Below, one piece after another: positions 7,940-18,755 of a stretch of 64,000 nucleotides of DNA. The position numbers were made by a program, and so were the translations under genes. Numbering within the stretch: the stretch's first letter is position 1; each line of letters starts with the position of its first letter. Source of the stretch: AP-15 sp963716115. Its GTDB lineage: Bacteria; Pseudomonadota; Alphaproteobacteria; ATCC43930; CGMCC-115725. The notes under the pieces are model-generated. The model made no database searches. It was not told the origin of the DNA and saw only the letters and a program-made list of their open reading frames with translations. The stretch spans positions 1-64,000 of the forward strand of contig CAVQSZ010000014.1 in NCBI GenBank assembly GCA_963716115.1. The letters run 5' to 3'.

Positions 7940-10457
7940 ATCGCCGATTGCAGCCGCCCTCCCGAAAAGCCGGCGCCGACGAGCCATGCGCTGCGGCCCC
8001 GCCGCGGCTTCCAGCCCGGCCAGCAGCGCCAGCCGCACCCGCGGCTCGAGCCGCCGGCCGAGCAGGCCTCGCGCCCGGTCGGCCTCGGGGATGGCGGCGC
8101 CCGGCGACGCAAAAAACACGCAAGCCTCCAGCCTGCCGTCGACCACCCCAGCATAGCGGAAAACCGACTTTTTCGGGTCGCAATACGAGAGGAGCTCGGC
8201 CCCGGCCGGGGCCTCGAGCAGCCGGCGCAAATCCTGCTCCGAGCCGATTTGCGCCGCCAGCGGGGCCCAGCCCGAGAGCGCGAAGGCAAAGCCCGCGGCG
8301 ATCGGCGCCTTCGACCAGCAGGCGCCGCCGCGCAGCGCGGGCGCGCCGTCGCGGCGCCGCAGCAGGACGCCGCGCCAGGTTTCGGCGACGGCCGCGACCT
8401 GCACCTTGGTGCCCTTGAGGTCCGGCTGTCCCGAGAGGGGATCGACCAATGCATGGACGAGCCGGCCGACCGGCCCCGAGGAGGCGAACTGGTCGGTCCA
8501 ATGCATCGGCGCGAACGCGTCTGCGGGCCGCATCGCCGGATCGAGCGCGACCCGCAGCACGGCCTCGCCATGCGCGCTTTCGACCCGCGCGAGGCCGCCG
8601 TCGGCGATGCCGCGCCGGGCCGCGTCGCGCGGATGCAGCGCCAGCCGCGGCTCGGCGACATGGGTCATCAGCTGCGGGACGCGCCCGGTGCGGGTCATGG
8701 TGTGCCACTGGTCGCGCACCCGGCCGGTGTTGAGCGTCAGCGGATAGTCGGCGCGCCGGTCGTCGGCGCGAGGCGTGAGCGGCAGCATATGGGCGCGGCG
8801 ATCGGCGGTCGGAAAGCCGCCGCGCGCGAACAGCCGCGGCCCGTCGCAGCCCCGGCCCGGCTTCGGGCAGGGCCACTGCAAGGGCGCCAGCGCGTCGTAG
8901 GCCGCGTCGTCGAGATCGGCCAATGCGCCGAGATCGAGCATGCGCCGGCCGTCATTCTCGAACGCCGTCAGCGCCGCGTGCTCGCGGAAAATCTCGGCCG
9001 GGCGAGCGTAGGGGAACGCCTTGCCCCAGCCCATGCGGCGCGCCACCTGGGCAAACATCCACCAGTCGGGCCTCGCCGCCCCGGGGCTGGCGCGAAAGGC
9101 GCGCTGGCGCGAAATGCGCCGCTCGGAATTGGTGACGGTCCCGTCCTTCTCGGCCCAGCTCGCGGCCGGCAGCACGATATCGGCGAGCGCGGTGGTGTCG
9201 GTCGGCCAGGCGTCGGAGACGATGACCAGGGGGCATTTGGCCAGCGCCTCGCGCACCCGCCCGGCGCGCGGCATGCTGTCGGCCGGGTTGGTCGCGGCGA
9301 TCCACACCGCCTTGACCCGGCCGTCGGCGACCGCGTCGAACAGATCGACCGCCTTGCAGCCGGGTCGGGCGGCGATCCGCGGCGCATCCCAGAACCGGCG
9401 CACGCGGTCGATATCCTCGGGCGTGAACCCCATATGGGCGGCAAGCTGGTTGGCGAGGCCGCCGACCTCGCGCCCGCCCATCGCGTTGGGCTGCCCGGTA
9501 AGCGAGAACGGCCCCATGCCGGCGCGCCCGATCCGCCCCGTCGCGAGATGGCAGTTGAGGATGGCGTTGACCTTGTCGGTCCCGCTCGCCGACTGGTTGA
9601 CGCCCTGCGAATAGAGCGTGACCACGCGCTCGGTGCGGCCGAAGAGATCGTAGAAACGGCGCAGGGCGTCGGGGTCGAGGTCGGCCTTCGCCGCGACCAG
9701 CTCCACCGTCGGCGCCGATCGGCGCGCCGCCGCCAGCGCCTCCTCGAAGCCCGCGACATGGCGTCTCGATCCAGCCGCGATCGAGCGCGCCGGTCCCGGC
9801 CAGGTGCGCCAGCAGGCCGTTGAACAGCAGCACGTCCGCGCCCGGCGCGAGCGGCAGATGCAGATCGGCGGCCTCGGCGGTGGCGGTGCGGCGCGGATCG
9901 ATGGCGACGATCCTGCCGCCGCGCCGCTCGCGCGCCGCCAGCAGGCGCTGATACAGCACCGGATGGCACCACGCCATGTTGCTGCCGACCTGGACGACGA
10001 GGTCGGCTTCCTCCAGATCCTCGTAGCAGCCCGGCACCACATCCTCGCCAAAGGCGCGGATGTGGCCGGCCACGGCCGACGCCATGCACAGCCGCGAGTT
10101 GGTGTCGATGTTGCCCGAGCCGATGAAGCCCTTCATCAGCTTGTTGGCGACGTAGTAATCCTCGGTGAGGAATTGGCCGGAGACGTAGAACGCGATCGCG
10201 TCGGGTCCGTCGGCCTCGCCGATGCGCGCGAATTCGGCGGCGATATGATCGAGCGCCTCGTCCCAGCTCGCGCGCCGGCCGCGCAGCAGCGGCGCGGTCA
10301 GGCGATCGGGCAGCGCCAGCGCATCGTTCAGCGCCGCGCCCTTCGAGCACAGCCGCCCGAAATTCGCCGGATGATCGCGGTCGCCGCGCGGCGCGCCGTC
10401 GACGATTGCGACGCCGCAGCCGACCCCGCAATAGGGGCAGGTCGTGCGGATGGTCAC
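7936..10457 (-). CDS. nasA: Assimilatory nitrate reductase catalytic subunit (frameshifted)
   Basis: Molybdopterin-dependent cytoplasmic nitrate reductase, about 840 codons. The N-terminal 4Fe-4S motif is visible as TCPYCGVGCGV with a fourth Cys in GRLCSKG. It is followed by molybdopterin-oxidoreductase segments (GSGNIDTNSRLCMASAV, TLYSQGVNQSASGTDK, WAEKDGTVTNSERR) and a molydopterin dinucleotide-binding domain (LNTGRVRDQWHTMTRTGR). One indel lies near 9765. A second between about 8550 and 7960 is implied if the gene ends at the TGA overlapping hemD. The BFD-type [2Fe-2S] tail found in many NasA proteins is not seen. The GTG start at 10457 overlaps the nirD stop (GTGA). Confidence 0.88.
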
Positions 10458-10795
10458 GCGGCGCGCTCCGGCCCGCGCGGCAGGCCGACATGCACCTCGC
10501 CCGCCAGGATGCGCACCGGCAGCGGGACGGCGCCGCCCTCGTCGGGCGCAAGCGCCGCGCCGTCCCTGAGGCCGATCACCCAGTTGTGCAGCGGACAGGT
10601 CACGGTCTCGCCGGCGACGATGCCTTCCGACAGCGGCCCCCGCTGATGCGGACACTCGTCGATCAGCGCGAACACCGCGTCGGCGGCGGTGCGGAAGACG
10701 GCGATCGGACGCATCTGATGCCCGAAGCACAACCGCCGCGCGCCCTGGGCCGGGATGTTGGCGAGGGGGCCGATGTTGGTCCACGCGATATCCAT
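10454..10795 (-). CDS. nirD: Nitrite reductase (NADH) small subunit, Rieske-type
   Basis: 113 residues, the normal size for NirD. It contains a Rieske-like fold with the fully conserved binding pattern C-P-H-Q-R-G-P-L and C-P-L-H-N-W-V. Many NirD proteins have lost these ligands; here C-x-H and C-x2-H are present, so a [2Fe-2S] cluster may be bound. It partners NirB in cytoplasmic reduction of nitrite to ammonium. It starts at 10795, two bases after the nirB stop, and overlaps nasA at its end. Confidence 0.9.
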   Translation of the reverse strand: MDIAWTNIGPLANIPAQGARRLCFGHQMRPIAVFRTAADAVFALIDECPHQRGPLSEGIVAGETVTCPLHNWVIGLRDGAALAPDEGGAVPLPVRILAGEVHVGLPRGPERAA

Positions 10796-10797
10796 GG

Positions 10798-13271
10798 TCA
10801 GGCCCGCGCCAGCGCCGGAAGGCGGGCGAATTCATGGGCGTCCTCGCCTTTGGCGCGCCTCGCCCAGGGATCGTCCTGCACGAAGCTCTGGGCGTAGAGG
10901 AAGCGCGCGTGGAGGGCGCGGCGGCCTTCGGCGTCCTCCACCAGGCGCTGCTTGACGATAGTCGACGCCGACGCGCGCGACCCAGGGCGCGGTGCGCTCG
11001 AGGTAATGCGCCTCCTCGCGATAGAGCTGGATGAAGGCGCCGGCATATTCGAGGACCTCCTGCTCGCGTCGCCACCCGCGCCAGCAGGATCGGTGACGCG
11101 CACCTCGACGCCGCCATTGCCGCCGACCATGATGTCGTAGCCGGCCTCGACGCAGACCACGCCGAGATCCTTGATCGTCGCTTCGGCGCAGTTGCGCGGG
11201 CAGCCCGAGACGGCGAGCTTGACCTTGTGCGGCGTCCACGAGCCCCAGCACATTTTTTCCAGCTTGACGCCGAGGCCGGTCGAATCCTGGGTGCCGAAGC
11301 GGCACCATTCCGACTGCCGACGCAGGTCTTCACGGTGCGCAGCGCCTTGCCGTAGGCGTGGCCGGAGACCAGGCCGGCCTTGCCGAGATCGTCCCACACC
11401 GCCGGCAGGTCTTCCTTCTTGACGCCCAGCAGATCGATGCGCTGGCCGCCGGTGACCTTGACGGTCGGGATGGCGAACTTCTCGGCGACCGACGGCGATG
11501 GCGTGCAGTTCGCCCGGCGTCGTCAGCCCGCCCCACATGCGCGGCACCACCGAATAGGTGCCGTCCTTCTGGATGTTGGCGTGGACGCGCTCGTTGACAA
11601 AGCGCGAGCGCTGATCGTCGCGATAGTCGCCGGGCCACGCGCAGAGCAGATAATAATTCAGCGCCGGCCGGCATTTGTGGCAGCCCTCGGGCTGTCTTCC
11701 AGCCGAAGGCGGCGCGCACGGCGTCCATGGTCTTGAGCTGTTGCGCGATGATGCCGCGGCGAATTTCGTCGTGGCCGGCATCGGTGCATTCGCACAGCGT
11801 CTTCTCGGTCGGCCCTGGCGTCGGCGCCGGCGGCGAAGCGCGAGCAGCCCCTCGACCTGCGCGGTGCATTGGCCGCAGGACGCCGACGCCTTGGTGTGGG
11901 CGCGGACCTCGGCCAGCGAGGTGAGCTTCTTGTCGCAGATCGCGCGCGACGATCGTCGCCCTTGCGAGACGCCGTTGCAGCCGCAGATCTGCGCGTCGTC
12001 CGGCATGGCCGCACAGTCGGCCGCCGCCGTCTTGCCGGGGCCGGCATCGGCGAAGGCGCGGCCGAACACCAGCCGCTCGCGCAGCGCGCTGACGTCCTCG
12101 CTTGTCGCGCATCAACTGCAGATACCACGGCCCGTCGGCGACATCGCCGTAGAGCACCGCGCCGACCAGCCGGCCGTCGCGCAGCACGATCTTCTTGTAG
12201 AGCCCGCAGCCGTCGTCGCGCAGCGTGATCTCGTCGTCGTTCTGGTCCTCCGCCATCAGCGCGCCGGCCGAGAACACGTCGATGCCGGTGATCTTGAGGC
12301 TGGTGGCGAGGGCCTGGCTGGCGAACGCCGCGGTCTCGTCGCCGGCGAGCTGCGCCGCGCACACCTTGGCCTGATCCCAGATCGGGGCGACCAGGCCGAA
12401 CACCTGGCCGCGATGCTCGACGCATTCGCCGACGGCGAAGATATCCGGATCGCTGGTGCGCATGTCGTCGATGACCACGATGCCGCGGTTGACTTCCAGC
12501 CCGGCCGCCTTGGCCAGCTCGATGTTGGGCCGGATGCCGATGGCCAGCACCACCAGATCGGCCGGGATCGAAGCGGCCATCGGCGAGCTGCACGCCTTCG
12601 GCGCGCTCGGTGCCGAGGATTTCCTCGGTCTGGCCGTTGGTGAAAAACGCGATGCCGCGCCGGTCGAGGTCGCGCTGGAGAAGCTGGCCGGCCGCCGCGT
12701 CGAGCTGGCGCTCCATCAGGGTCGGCATCAGATGGACGAGCGCCACCGACATGCCGCGCTGCTTCAGGCCCCAGGCGGCTTCGAGCCCAGCAGGCCGCCG
12801 CCGATCACCACGGCGCGCGTGTGCCGTGCGCGCGGCCGCCAGCATCTTGTCGACATCGGCGATGTCGCGGAAGGCGCAGACGCCGGGCAGCCCGAGGCCG
12901 GGAATCGGCGGCGCCAGCGGCTTCGAGCCGGTGGCGATCAGCAGGCGGTCATACGAAACCGTCGAGCCCGCTGGCGGCCGTCACCGTCCTCGCGTCGCGG
13001 TCGATGCCGACGACCGCATCGCCGGTGACGAGGCGGATGCCGTTTTCGGCGTACCATTCGCGCGAGTTGATGACGATCTCGTCGAGGCTCTTGTCGCCGG
13101 CCAGCACGCTGGACAGCATGATGCGGTTGTAGTTGACCTGCGGCTCGGCCCCGAACACGGTGATGCGGTAATCGCCGGCGGCGCGCTTGAGCAGTTCCTC
13201 GACCGTGCGCATGCCGGCCATGCCGTTGCCGACGACGACGAGACGCCGGCGCGGGTCCGATCCATGTTCAT
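10798..13271 (-). pseudogene. nirB: Nitrite reductase (NADH) large subunit, multiply frameshifted
   Basis: About 824 codons, the usual NirB length. Order seen on the minus strand: N-terminal FAD/NAD domain (RLVVVGNGMAGMRTVEELL), NADH site (DLVVLAIGIRPNIELAKAAG), a BFD [2Fe-2S] domain (QICGCNGVSQG, ASCGQCTAQVEGLL), a ferredoxin-like half domain and the siroheme/4Fe-4S signature (AVSGCPRNCAEATIKDLGV). It needs about a dozen one-base corrections, for example near 13250, 12960, 12850, 12580, 12105, 11945, 11820, 11690, 11500, 11320, 11070 and 10975. All domain motifs are intact, so error in the assembled sequence is the favoured explanation. Cotranscribed with nirD and nasA. Confidence 0.87.
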
Positions 13272-13282
13272 CGAGCGCTCCC

Positions 13283-14490
13283 TCAGACGCGCGCGCCGGC
13301 GAGCCGGGCGGCGTCCTGCCGCCAGCGCGGGCGCACCGCCGCGATCCCGCCCCAGGCGGCGAGCGCCAGCAGCGAGAAGATGACAAAGCCGAAGGCGTAG
13401 CTGCCGGTGAACTGCTTGGCGTAGCCGAGGCTGGCGGCGAGAGTAGAAGCCGCCGACGCCGCCGGTCATCCCGACCAGCCCGGTCATCAGCTCGACATCG
13501 CGGCCGAAGCGCTGCGGCACGAGCTGGAACACCGCGCCGTTGCCCATGCCGAGCGCGGTCATGCCGACGAGCAGAACGGCGAGCGCGCCTCCTGCCGGCA
13601 GCAGGCTGCGGGCGACCGTCAGCAGGACGGCCGCGACCACGGCGTAGATCACCGAAAGCGCGCGCGTGCCGCCGAGGCGATCGGCGAGCGCGCCGCCGAA
13701 CGGACGCGCGAAAGAGCCGGCGAACACGCAGGCCGCCGTGAAGTACCCGGCTGCGACCGGGCGTCAGCGCGTATTGATCGTGGAAATAGATCGGCAGGAA
13801 CGAGGCAAGCCCGACAAACCCGCCGAAGGTGACGCTGTAGAAGAACATCAGCCACCACGCGTCGCCATCCCGCAGCAGGCGGCGGTAGTCGGTGACGGTC
13901 TTGCGCGGCGGTGAGCGCGGACTGTCCTTGGCGGCGATCAGGAAAAACAGGAAGGCTGCGATCAGCGGCAGGGCGGCGAGGCCGAGCACATTGCGCCAGC
14001 CGAACGCCACGGCCAGCGCGGGCGCGAGCAGCGACGCCAGCACCGTCCCGGAATTGCCCGCGCCGGCGAGGCCAAGCGCCACGCCCTGATGCTCCGGCGG
14101 GTACCAGTAGGACACCATCGGCAGTGCGATGGCGAACGACGCGCCGGCGACGCCGAGCAGAACCCCGAGCGCCAGCGTCTGGGCAAACGAGTGGACGCCC
14201 AGCATCCAGGCCGCGAGCAGCCCGAGGATGACGACGAGCTGCATGGCGATCGCCGTGCGCCGCGCCTTCCACTGGCCGACGAGCACGCCGTTGGCGACGC
14301 GCAGGACCGCGCCTGCAAGCACCGGCGCTGCGACCATCAATCCCTTCTGGCCGGCGTCGAGATCGAGATCGCGGGCGATCAGGACGGCGAGCGGCCCGAG
14401 CAGCACCCACGCCGCAAAGCTCACGTCGAAATAGAGAAAGCAGGCGACCAGGGTCGGCAGATGGCCCGCCTTGAGGAAAGCGCGTTTCAT
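13283..14490 (-). CDS. narK: Nitrate/nitrite transporter, MFS NNP family (frameshifted)
   Basis: About 402 residues with twelve predicted membrane helices. Seen: FLYFDVSFAAWVLLGPLAV in TM1, GVALGLAGAGNSGTVLASLL (nitrate signature 1) and GMGNGAVFQLVPQRF with GLVGMTGGVGGF (nitrate signature 2). Members exchange or import nitrate/nitrite. The ATG at 14490 opens directly on the first helix. Indels near 13750 and 13440 break the frame; the second falls just after signature 2. It is the first structural gene of the cluster downstream of nasT and ends 12 bases before nirB. Confidence 0.88.
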
Positions 14491-14813
14491 AATGCAGCTC
14501 GCAAGCTCAGCGCCGAAACGCTGCCGGACCCGATCCGGAGGCGAGCCGCCATCAGCTCGCGGGATGCCGATCTTCGCCGGACGCCGCCCGCCCTTAGGCC
14601 GCGTTCGGCCGGTCGGGCGCGCCCGCCCGGCGCGGCTGTCCACGCAAGCGCCGTGCCAGCCCGCCGCGTTGCGGCAGGCGTGAAAACGCTGGATTTTCTA
14701 GATCTTCCCGGCGAAAGCCGCCGCAGCCTTGCCTAAACGCAAGGCGGCCCGGCGTCAAATCTTGTGCAGCGCACTCGGATCGGGCTCGCCGGCCGCCCGC
14801 GAGGCGGCGCCGC
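14491..14813 (-). promoter_or_regulatory. nasT-narK intergenic region with a perfect hairpin
   Basis: 323 bases without a gene, lying upstream of narK in the direction of transcription. It includes a 7-bp perfect stem with a 6-base loop at 14726-14745 (GCCTTGC / GCAAGGC; loop GTTTAG on the transcribed strand) and several GC-rich stems closer to narK. NasT/NasR proteins act on leader RNA with paired hexaloop hairpins, so a leader is expected here. The visible loop does not match the A1/G4 loop rule, so it could equally be the nasT terminator. Confidence 0.4.
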
Positions 14814-15407
14814 TCACCACCGTTTCGCCGCCGTCGCGACCTCGGCCTCGTGCTCCTCCAGGAATGTCGCCGCGACCTCGGCAAGCTTCCGGTTCTGGTC
14901 CATCGCCTTCTTCTGAAGCCAGCGATAGGCCTCGGGCTCGGTCATCCTGCGGCCCTTGATCAGGATCGCCTTGGCGCGCTCGATCAGCCTGCGCTCGTCG
15001 ATGAGCGCGTTGGCCGCCGCGAGCTCGATCTCGACGCGGCGGCGCCGCCGGAAGAGCGCGATCGCCGCAGCCGCGATCGGCTTCATGCCCTCCAGCGCCG
15101 CGCCGGAGGGATGGTAGGAGCAGACGCCCGCCGCGATCGCCGCCTCGGCGAACGCCGCGTCGCCGCCGCCCGCGAGCATGACGACAGGGTGCGCCGCCGC
15201 AACCGCGCGGATGTCTTCCAGGGCGCCGCGGTCGGGCGCCGGCAGGTCGAAGACGATCAGGTCGGGGGCCGCGCGCTCGACGATCGCGGTCAGGCCGGCG
15301 CCGCCCGGCCGCCGCAGGATTTCCGCAAAGCCGGCCTCGCAAAGCTGCTCCTCGAGCGCCTGCGCGCGCCCGGCCCCGGCGTCGATCAGCAGGATTTTCA
15401 GCGCCAC
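14814..15407 (-). CDS. nasT: ANTAR-domain response regulator, nitrate antiterminator type
   Basis: 197 residues from the GTG at 15407 (an ATG at 15455 would add 16). The N-terminal receiver-like domain starts with ALKILLIDAGAGRAQALEEQ. The usual phospho-acceptor region reads APDLIVFDLPAPDRG. The C-terminal ANTAR RNA-binding domain contains LIERAKAILIKGRRMTEPEA and YRWLQKKAMDQNRKLAEVA. NasT prevents termination in the leader of nitrate assimilation operons and is normally held by the nitrate sensor NasS. No nasS is seen beside it. Its position directly upstream of narK-nirBD-nasA supports the role. Confidence 0.85.
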   Translation of the reverse strand: MALKILLIDAGAGRAQALEEQLCEAGFAEILRRPGGAGLTAIVERAAPDLIVFDLPAPDRGALEDIRAVAAAHPVVMLAGGGDAAFAEAAIAAGVCSYHPSGAALEGMKPIAAAAIALFRRRRRVEIELAAANALIDERRLIERAKAILIKGRRMTEPEAYRWLQKKAMDQNRKLAEVAATFLEEHEAEVATAAKRW

Positions 15408-15456
15408 CGGCTTGCCCGCAGCTAGCGATCGTCCGAGTGAAGAGACACCGATCATG

Positions 15457-16205
15457 TCAGCCCTTGTCGTACTCGTCGTGACGACGCCACCAGGGGCCCG
15501 CCTCGTTGCGCCCCTTGGGGGCGCGGTCGAGCCACTGGTACATGCCCCACAGCCCGTCCAGTCCGCGCGCATAGGCGGAATAGGCATGGTGGACGACGCC
15601 GTCCTCGAGCGCGAACGCGCTGATCCCGGCCTGTCGCGCGAGAAGGTGGGCGCATCGGTTCCGCAGCTGGCCGCGAACCTTGTGACCGGCTCCGGGACCG
15701 GCGCCGCGCTCGACGCGCCCCGCTGCGCCGGTAGTTGTATTCGATGGCGCCCTCGCGCTGCTGCTCCTCGGTGACCGAGACGTTGAAGTCGAAATTGAAG
15801 TCGCCGCCGAACGAGGACGCCCAGGGAAACGTCCACCCCATCCGCCGCTTGCACGCCTGGAGCTTCGCGAGCGGCGCCCGCGACACCGCCCAAAGCGCGA
15901 CGTCGTGGTTCGCCAGGTGGACGACGAAGCCGTCGAACCCGTCCGCGATCGCCGAGCAGGACGGACACCCCGCCGTGTAGTCGGGCCCGAACATGAAATG
16001 GTAGACGAGAAGCTGCGAGCGTCCTCCGAAGAGGTCCGCCAGAGAGGCGCTCCCCGTCGGTCTCGAACATACTGCTTGTCGATGCGCACTCCCGACGTCG
16101 CCGCGCCAGCTCGTCGCCGCGCCGTGTGTGCTCCTTCTCCGCCTCGAGCAGATCGAGCCGCGCCGCCAGCCACTCTTCACGTGTCCCGGTCATGTGTCTT
16201 GCCAT
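15457..16205 (-). CDS. DUF899 thioredoxin-fold protein (frameshifted)
   Basis: About 249 codons, normal for DUF899. The N-terminus is MARHMTGTREEWLAARLDL, then LADLFGGRSQLLVYHFMFG, the Cys pair in GPDYTAGCPSCSAIADGFDG, and the C-terminal signature GLWGMYQWLDRAPKGRNE. The family is thioredoxin-like with a CxxC-type pair; its role is not established. Indels near 16120, 16055 and 15730 split it over three frames. A purine-rich RBS (GGGAGAGAG) precedes the ATG at 16205. Confidence 0.82.
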
Positions 16206-16335
16206 CGTTCTCTCTCCCTTGGGTGCTCGGTGGTCGTGAGACAGATAAGGACCGGGCATCGCACGGCAGGAGTGACAAGTGTGGCGGGATTGCGACGCGA
16301 TCCCGACCTGCGAGGTCCTGTCGGCGACGAGCCGC

Positions 16336-17422
16336 TCACGCATCCGGCAGGGTGAAGACGGCGCAGGGCGCCGCGATGCCGCGCAGCATGTGCTCGCCCA
16401 GCGGCAGCAGCGGCGTGGCGGTCTCCGCGGCGATTGCGCCCGAGATCAGCACCGGACGGCCGAGCGGCCGGCACAGCCCCTCCAACCGGCTGACCAGGTT
16501 GACCGCGGGGCCGATGGCGGTGAAATCCAGCCGGTCGGCCGAGCCGATATTGCCCCACAATATATCGCCCAGATGCAGCGCCGCGCCGAAGGGCAGCGGC
16601 GGCAGCCCTTGCGCCTGTCGCGCCAGATCGAGATGGGCCATGCCGGCGCGGGCGGCGGCGACCGCGCGCAGCGCCGCCTCGCAGGCCTCGGCCGAGCGCG
16701 CCGGTGACCGGGAAGATCGCCAGCATGCCGTCGCCGATGAACTTCAGCACCTCGCCCCCGAAGGCGTGCACCGCCCCGGCGATGCGGTCGAACCAGGCAT
16801 CGAGGGCGGCGATCACCACTGCCGGCTCGGTCGCCTCGGAGAGCGCCGTAAAGTCGCGCAGATCGGCGCAGAGCAGCGCGGCGCGGATCATTTCCCCGGC
16901 GCCGCGGCGCAGCGCGCCGGCCTGCACCCGGGCGGCGCTGCGCCGGCCGAGATAGGCCTCGAGCAGCGCTGCCAGCGCCGCCCGCGCGGTGAGCGCGGCC
17001 AACGGCGCCACGGCGAAGCGCCCGGCCTGGCGCAGCCGGCCGGCCTCGGCGGGGCCAAACCGCCGGGTCCCGGCCCAGCCCAGCAGCGGAGCATCCGGTC
17101 CTGGACCCGCCAGCCCCGGGCCGACCGTGTCCTCCTGCACCGGGCCAAGCCCGGCCAGCCAGTCGCGCCCCGCCCGGCTGAGCGGATCGCCGGCGAATCC
17201 CAGCGCCTCGATCACCGCCCCGGTCTCGGCCCGCCACAGCCAGGTGCGGCGGGCGATGATCGGATGCGGCGGCGCCAAGGTCAGGGCGCCGCCGGCCAGC
17301 GGCAGGCCGTCGGCCAAGAGCCGGCCGCCGAGCTCGGCCAGGAACCGGTCAGGTCCGGGCGAGGCGCCGGCCTCGTCCACCAGCCAGGCGAGGGGCCCAG
17401 GCAGATCTTTATCGTCGGTCAA
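16336..17422 (-). CDS. Class III adenylate/guanylate cyclase (frameshifted)
   Basis: About 362 codons. The N-terminal 170 residues are unassigned and probably a sensory region. The catalytic domain follows: AALLCADLRDFTALSE with the metal Asp187 and LKFIGDGMLAIFP with the second metal Asp231. After a frameshift near 16700 it continues with GDILWGNIGSADRLDFTAIG and PAVNLVSRLE, which holds the Asn/Arg pair that stabilises the transition state. D-F-T-A-I-G before the Asn is typical of adenylate-specific forms. It would make cAMP in the cytoplasm. Divergent from the acetyltransferase at 17588. Confidence 0.83.
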
Positions 17423-17587
17423 AGTGAGGCATGACTTCCGAGGCGAAGAGCCATTGCCTTCACCGCCTCAAACGCCGCGGCCGGATCGGGCGTCGAGCCG
17501 GGACGAGTTGTGAATGCCGAGCTTCACGGCTAATTGTCTCCTTCTTTTGTCGTCTCGGCGCACGCTGCAAGCATCTGGATCACCGCC

Positions 17588-18046
17588 ATGCCGATCGCTC
17601 GCCTCGCCCGTCTTCCGGATCTATCATCTCTGCTCGCACTTTTCGAGGTGTCGGAGGTCAGTGCGGTCGCGCAGCCGCAAGATCGCGCCGAGCGCATCTG
17701 GCGGGAAACTCTGGCGCACCCGGGCGTCCGCGTATTTGTTTCCGAAGATCGCGATCGGATCGGTGCAACCTGCATGCTCGTCATTGCCCCCAACCTGCTT
17801 CGCAGCGGGAGACGCCACGGGTTCTTGGAGAACGTGGTCACTCACCCTGAGTCGCGCGGCCGAGGTCACGGCAAGGCCGTGGTGCTGGCTGCGCTGGAAC
17901 ATGCATGGGCGGCTGACTGCCACCACGTGCTGATGCAGAGCGGTCGAGCGGATCCCCGCGTCCACACCTTCTACGAAGGGCTGGGTTTCAGGCCCGGGCT
18001 TCGCGTCGCATACGTCGCAATGCGGCAGGCGCCGCCCGGCGAATGA
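17588..18046 (+). CDS. GNAT family N-acetyltransferase
   Basis: 152 residues. The acetyl-CoA pyrophosphate loop is visible as VTHPESRGRGHGKAVVLAAL (R-x-x-G-x-G) near residue 95, followed by ADPRVHTFYEGLGF, the typical C-terminal helix with the Tyr used as general acid in many members. The start at 17588 is taken since the domain begins with PIARLARLPDL; the upstream in-frame extension has no homology-like character. The substrate is unknown. Confidence 0.82.
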   Translation: MPIARLARLPDLSSLLALFEVSEVSAVAQPQDRAERIWRETLAHPGVRVFVSEDRDRIGATCMLVIAPNLLRSGRRHGFLENVVTHPESRGRGHGKAVVLAALEHAWAADCHHVLMQSGRADPRVHTFYEGLGFRPGLRVAYVAMRQAPPGE

Positions 18047-18184
18047 TCACTTCCGCACCGTGCCGACTTGCCCATCGAAGACATCGTGCCTGACGGCGAC
18101 GCACCCGAATCGCCGTCGCGTTGCCAACCGGCCAAATGGCGGCGACAATCGCCGCCGCTGCCGTCGCAACCCTGGGGGAGACCG

Positions 18185-18643
18185 ATGCAAGAGGCCCTCG
18201 TCGTCCGCCGCGAGCAGCACGTCCCCGCGCCTCCCGCCGCGGTGTTCGCCCTCCTGACCGATCCGGAGAAGATCCTGCGCTGGATGGGGACGGAGGCGCA
18301 GGTCGAGCCGCAGCCCGGCGGGCTCTATCTGGTCAATGTCACCGGCGCCCGCTGCGCCCGCGGCGCCTTTCGCGAGGTGGTGCCGGTGCACCGGCTCGCC
18401 TACAGCTTTGGCTGGGACGGCAGCGAGGCGGTGCCGCCGGGGTCGAGCCTCGTTGAGATCGACCTGATCGAAGAGCCGCCGGACGGAACCCTGCTGCGCC
18501 TGACCCATACCGGCCTGCCCACTGCCGAGCAATGCGCCGGCCATGCCGAAGGCTGGGCCCATTACCTCGGGCGGCTCGCCGAATTTGCCGCCGGCCGCGA
18601 CCCGGGCCCCGACCCCTTCCACGGCCGCACCGGCAGGGAGTGA
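18185..18643 (+). CDS. SRPBCC (AHSA1-type) domain protein
   Basis: 152 residues of the START/Bet v1-like fold. It starts QEALVVRREQHVPAPPAAVF, has the family segment LTDPEKILRWMGTEAQVEP and ends with AEGWAHYLGRLAEFAAGRD. An RBS (GGGGGAGA) sits before the ATG at 18185; the in-frame upstream ATG at 18068 lacks one and adds low-complexity sequence. These proteins bind hydrophobic ligands or act as small hydrolase-like factors and are often paired with a HTH regulator. The truncated regulator just downstream (18756) fits that pairing. Confidence 0.83.
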   Translation: MQEALVVRREQHVPAPPAAVFALLTDPEKILRWMGTEAQVEPQPGGLYLVNVTGARCARGAFREVVPVHRLAYSFGWDGSEAVPPGSSLVEIDLIEEPPDGTLLRLTHTGLPTAEQCAGHAEGWAHYLGRLAEFAAGRDPGPDPFHGRTGRE

Positions 18644-18755
18644 CTGCTTTCCTCGGCCGAGATCGGCGCACTCGAGACCACGTCATGGCTGGTGGTCGCG
18701 ACATAGATCGGCGCCGGGCAGCGAGCGGGGAGTGACAAATGTGGCGCAATTGTCG

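Noticed and set aside
7059..9823. Continuous plus-strand frame from the Gfo/Idh gene through the antisense of nasA
   Set aside because: After about residue 365 the translation is Arg/Gly/Ala-rich with no family signal. It mirrors the conserved nasA and hemD coding on the other strand.
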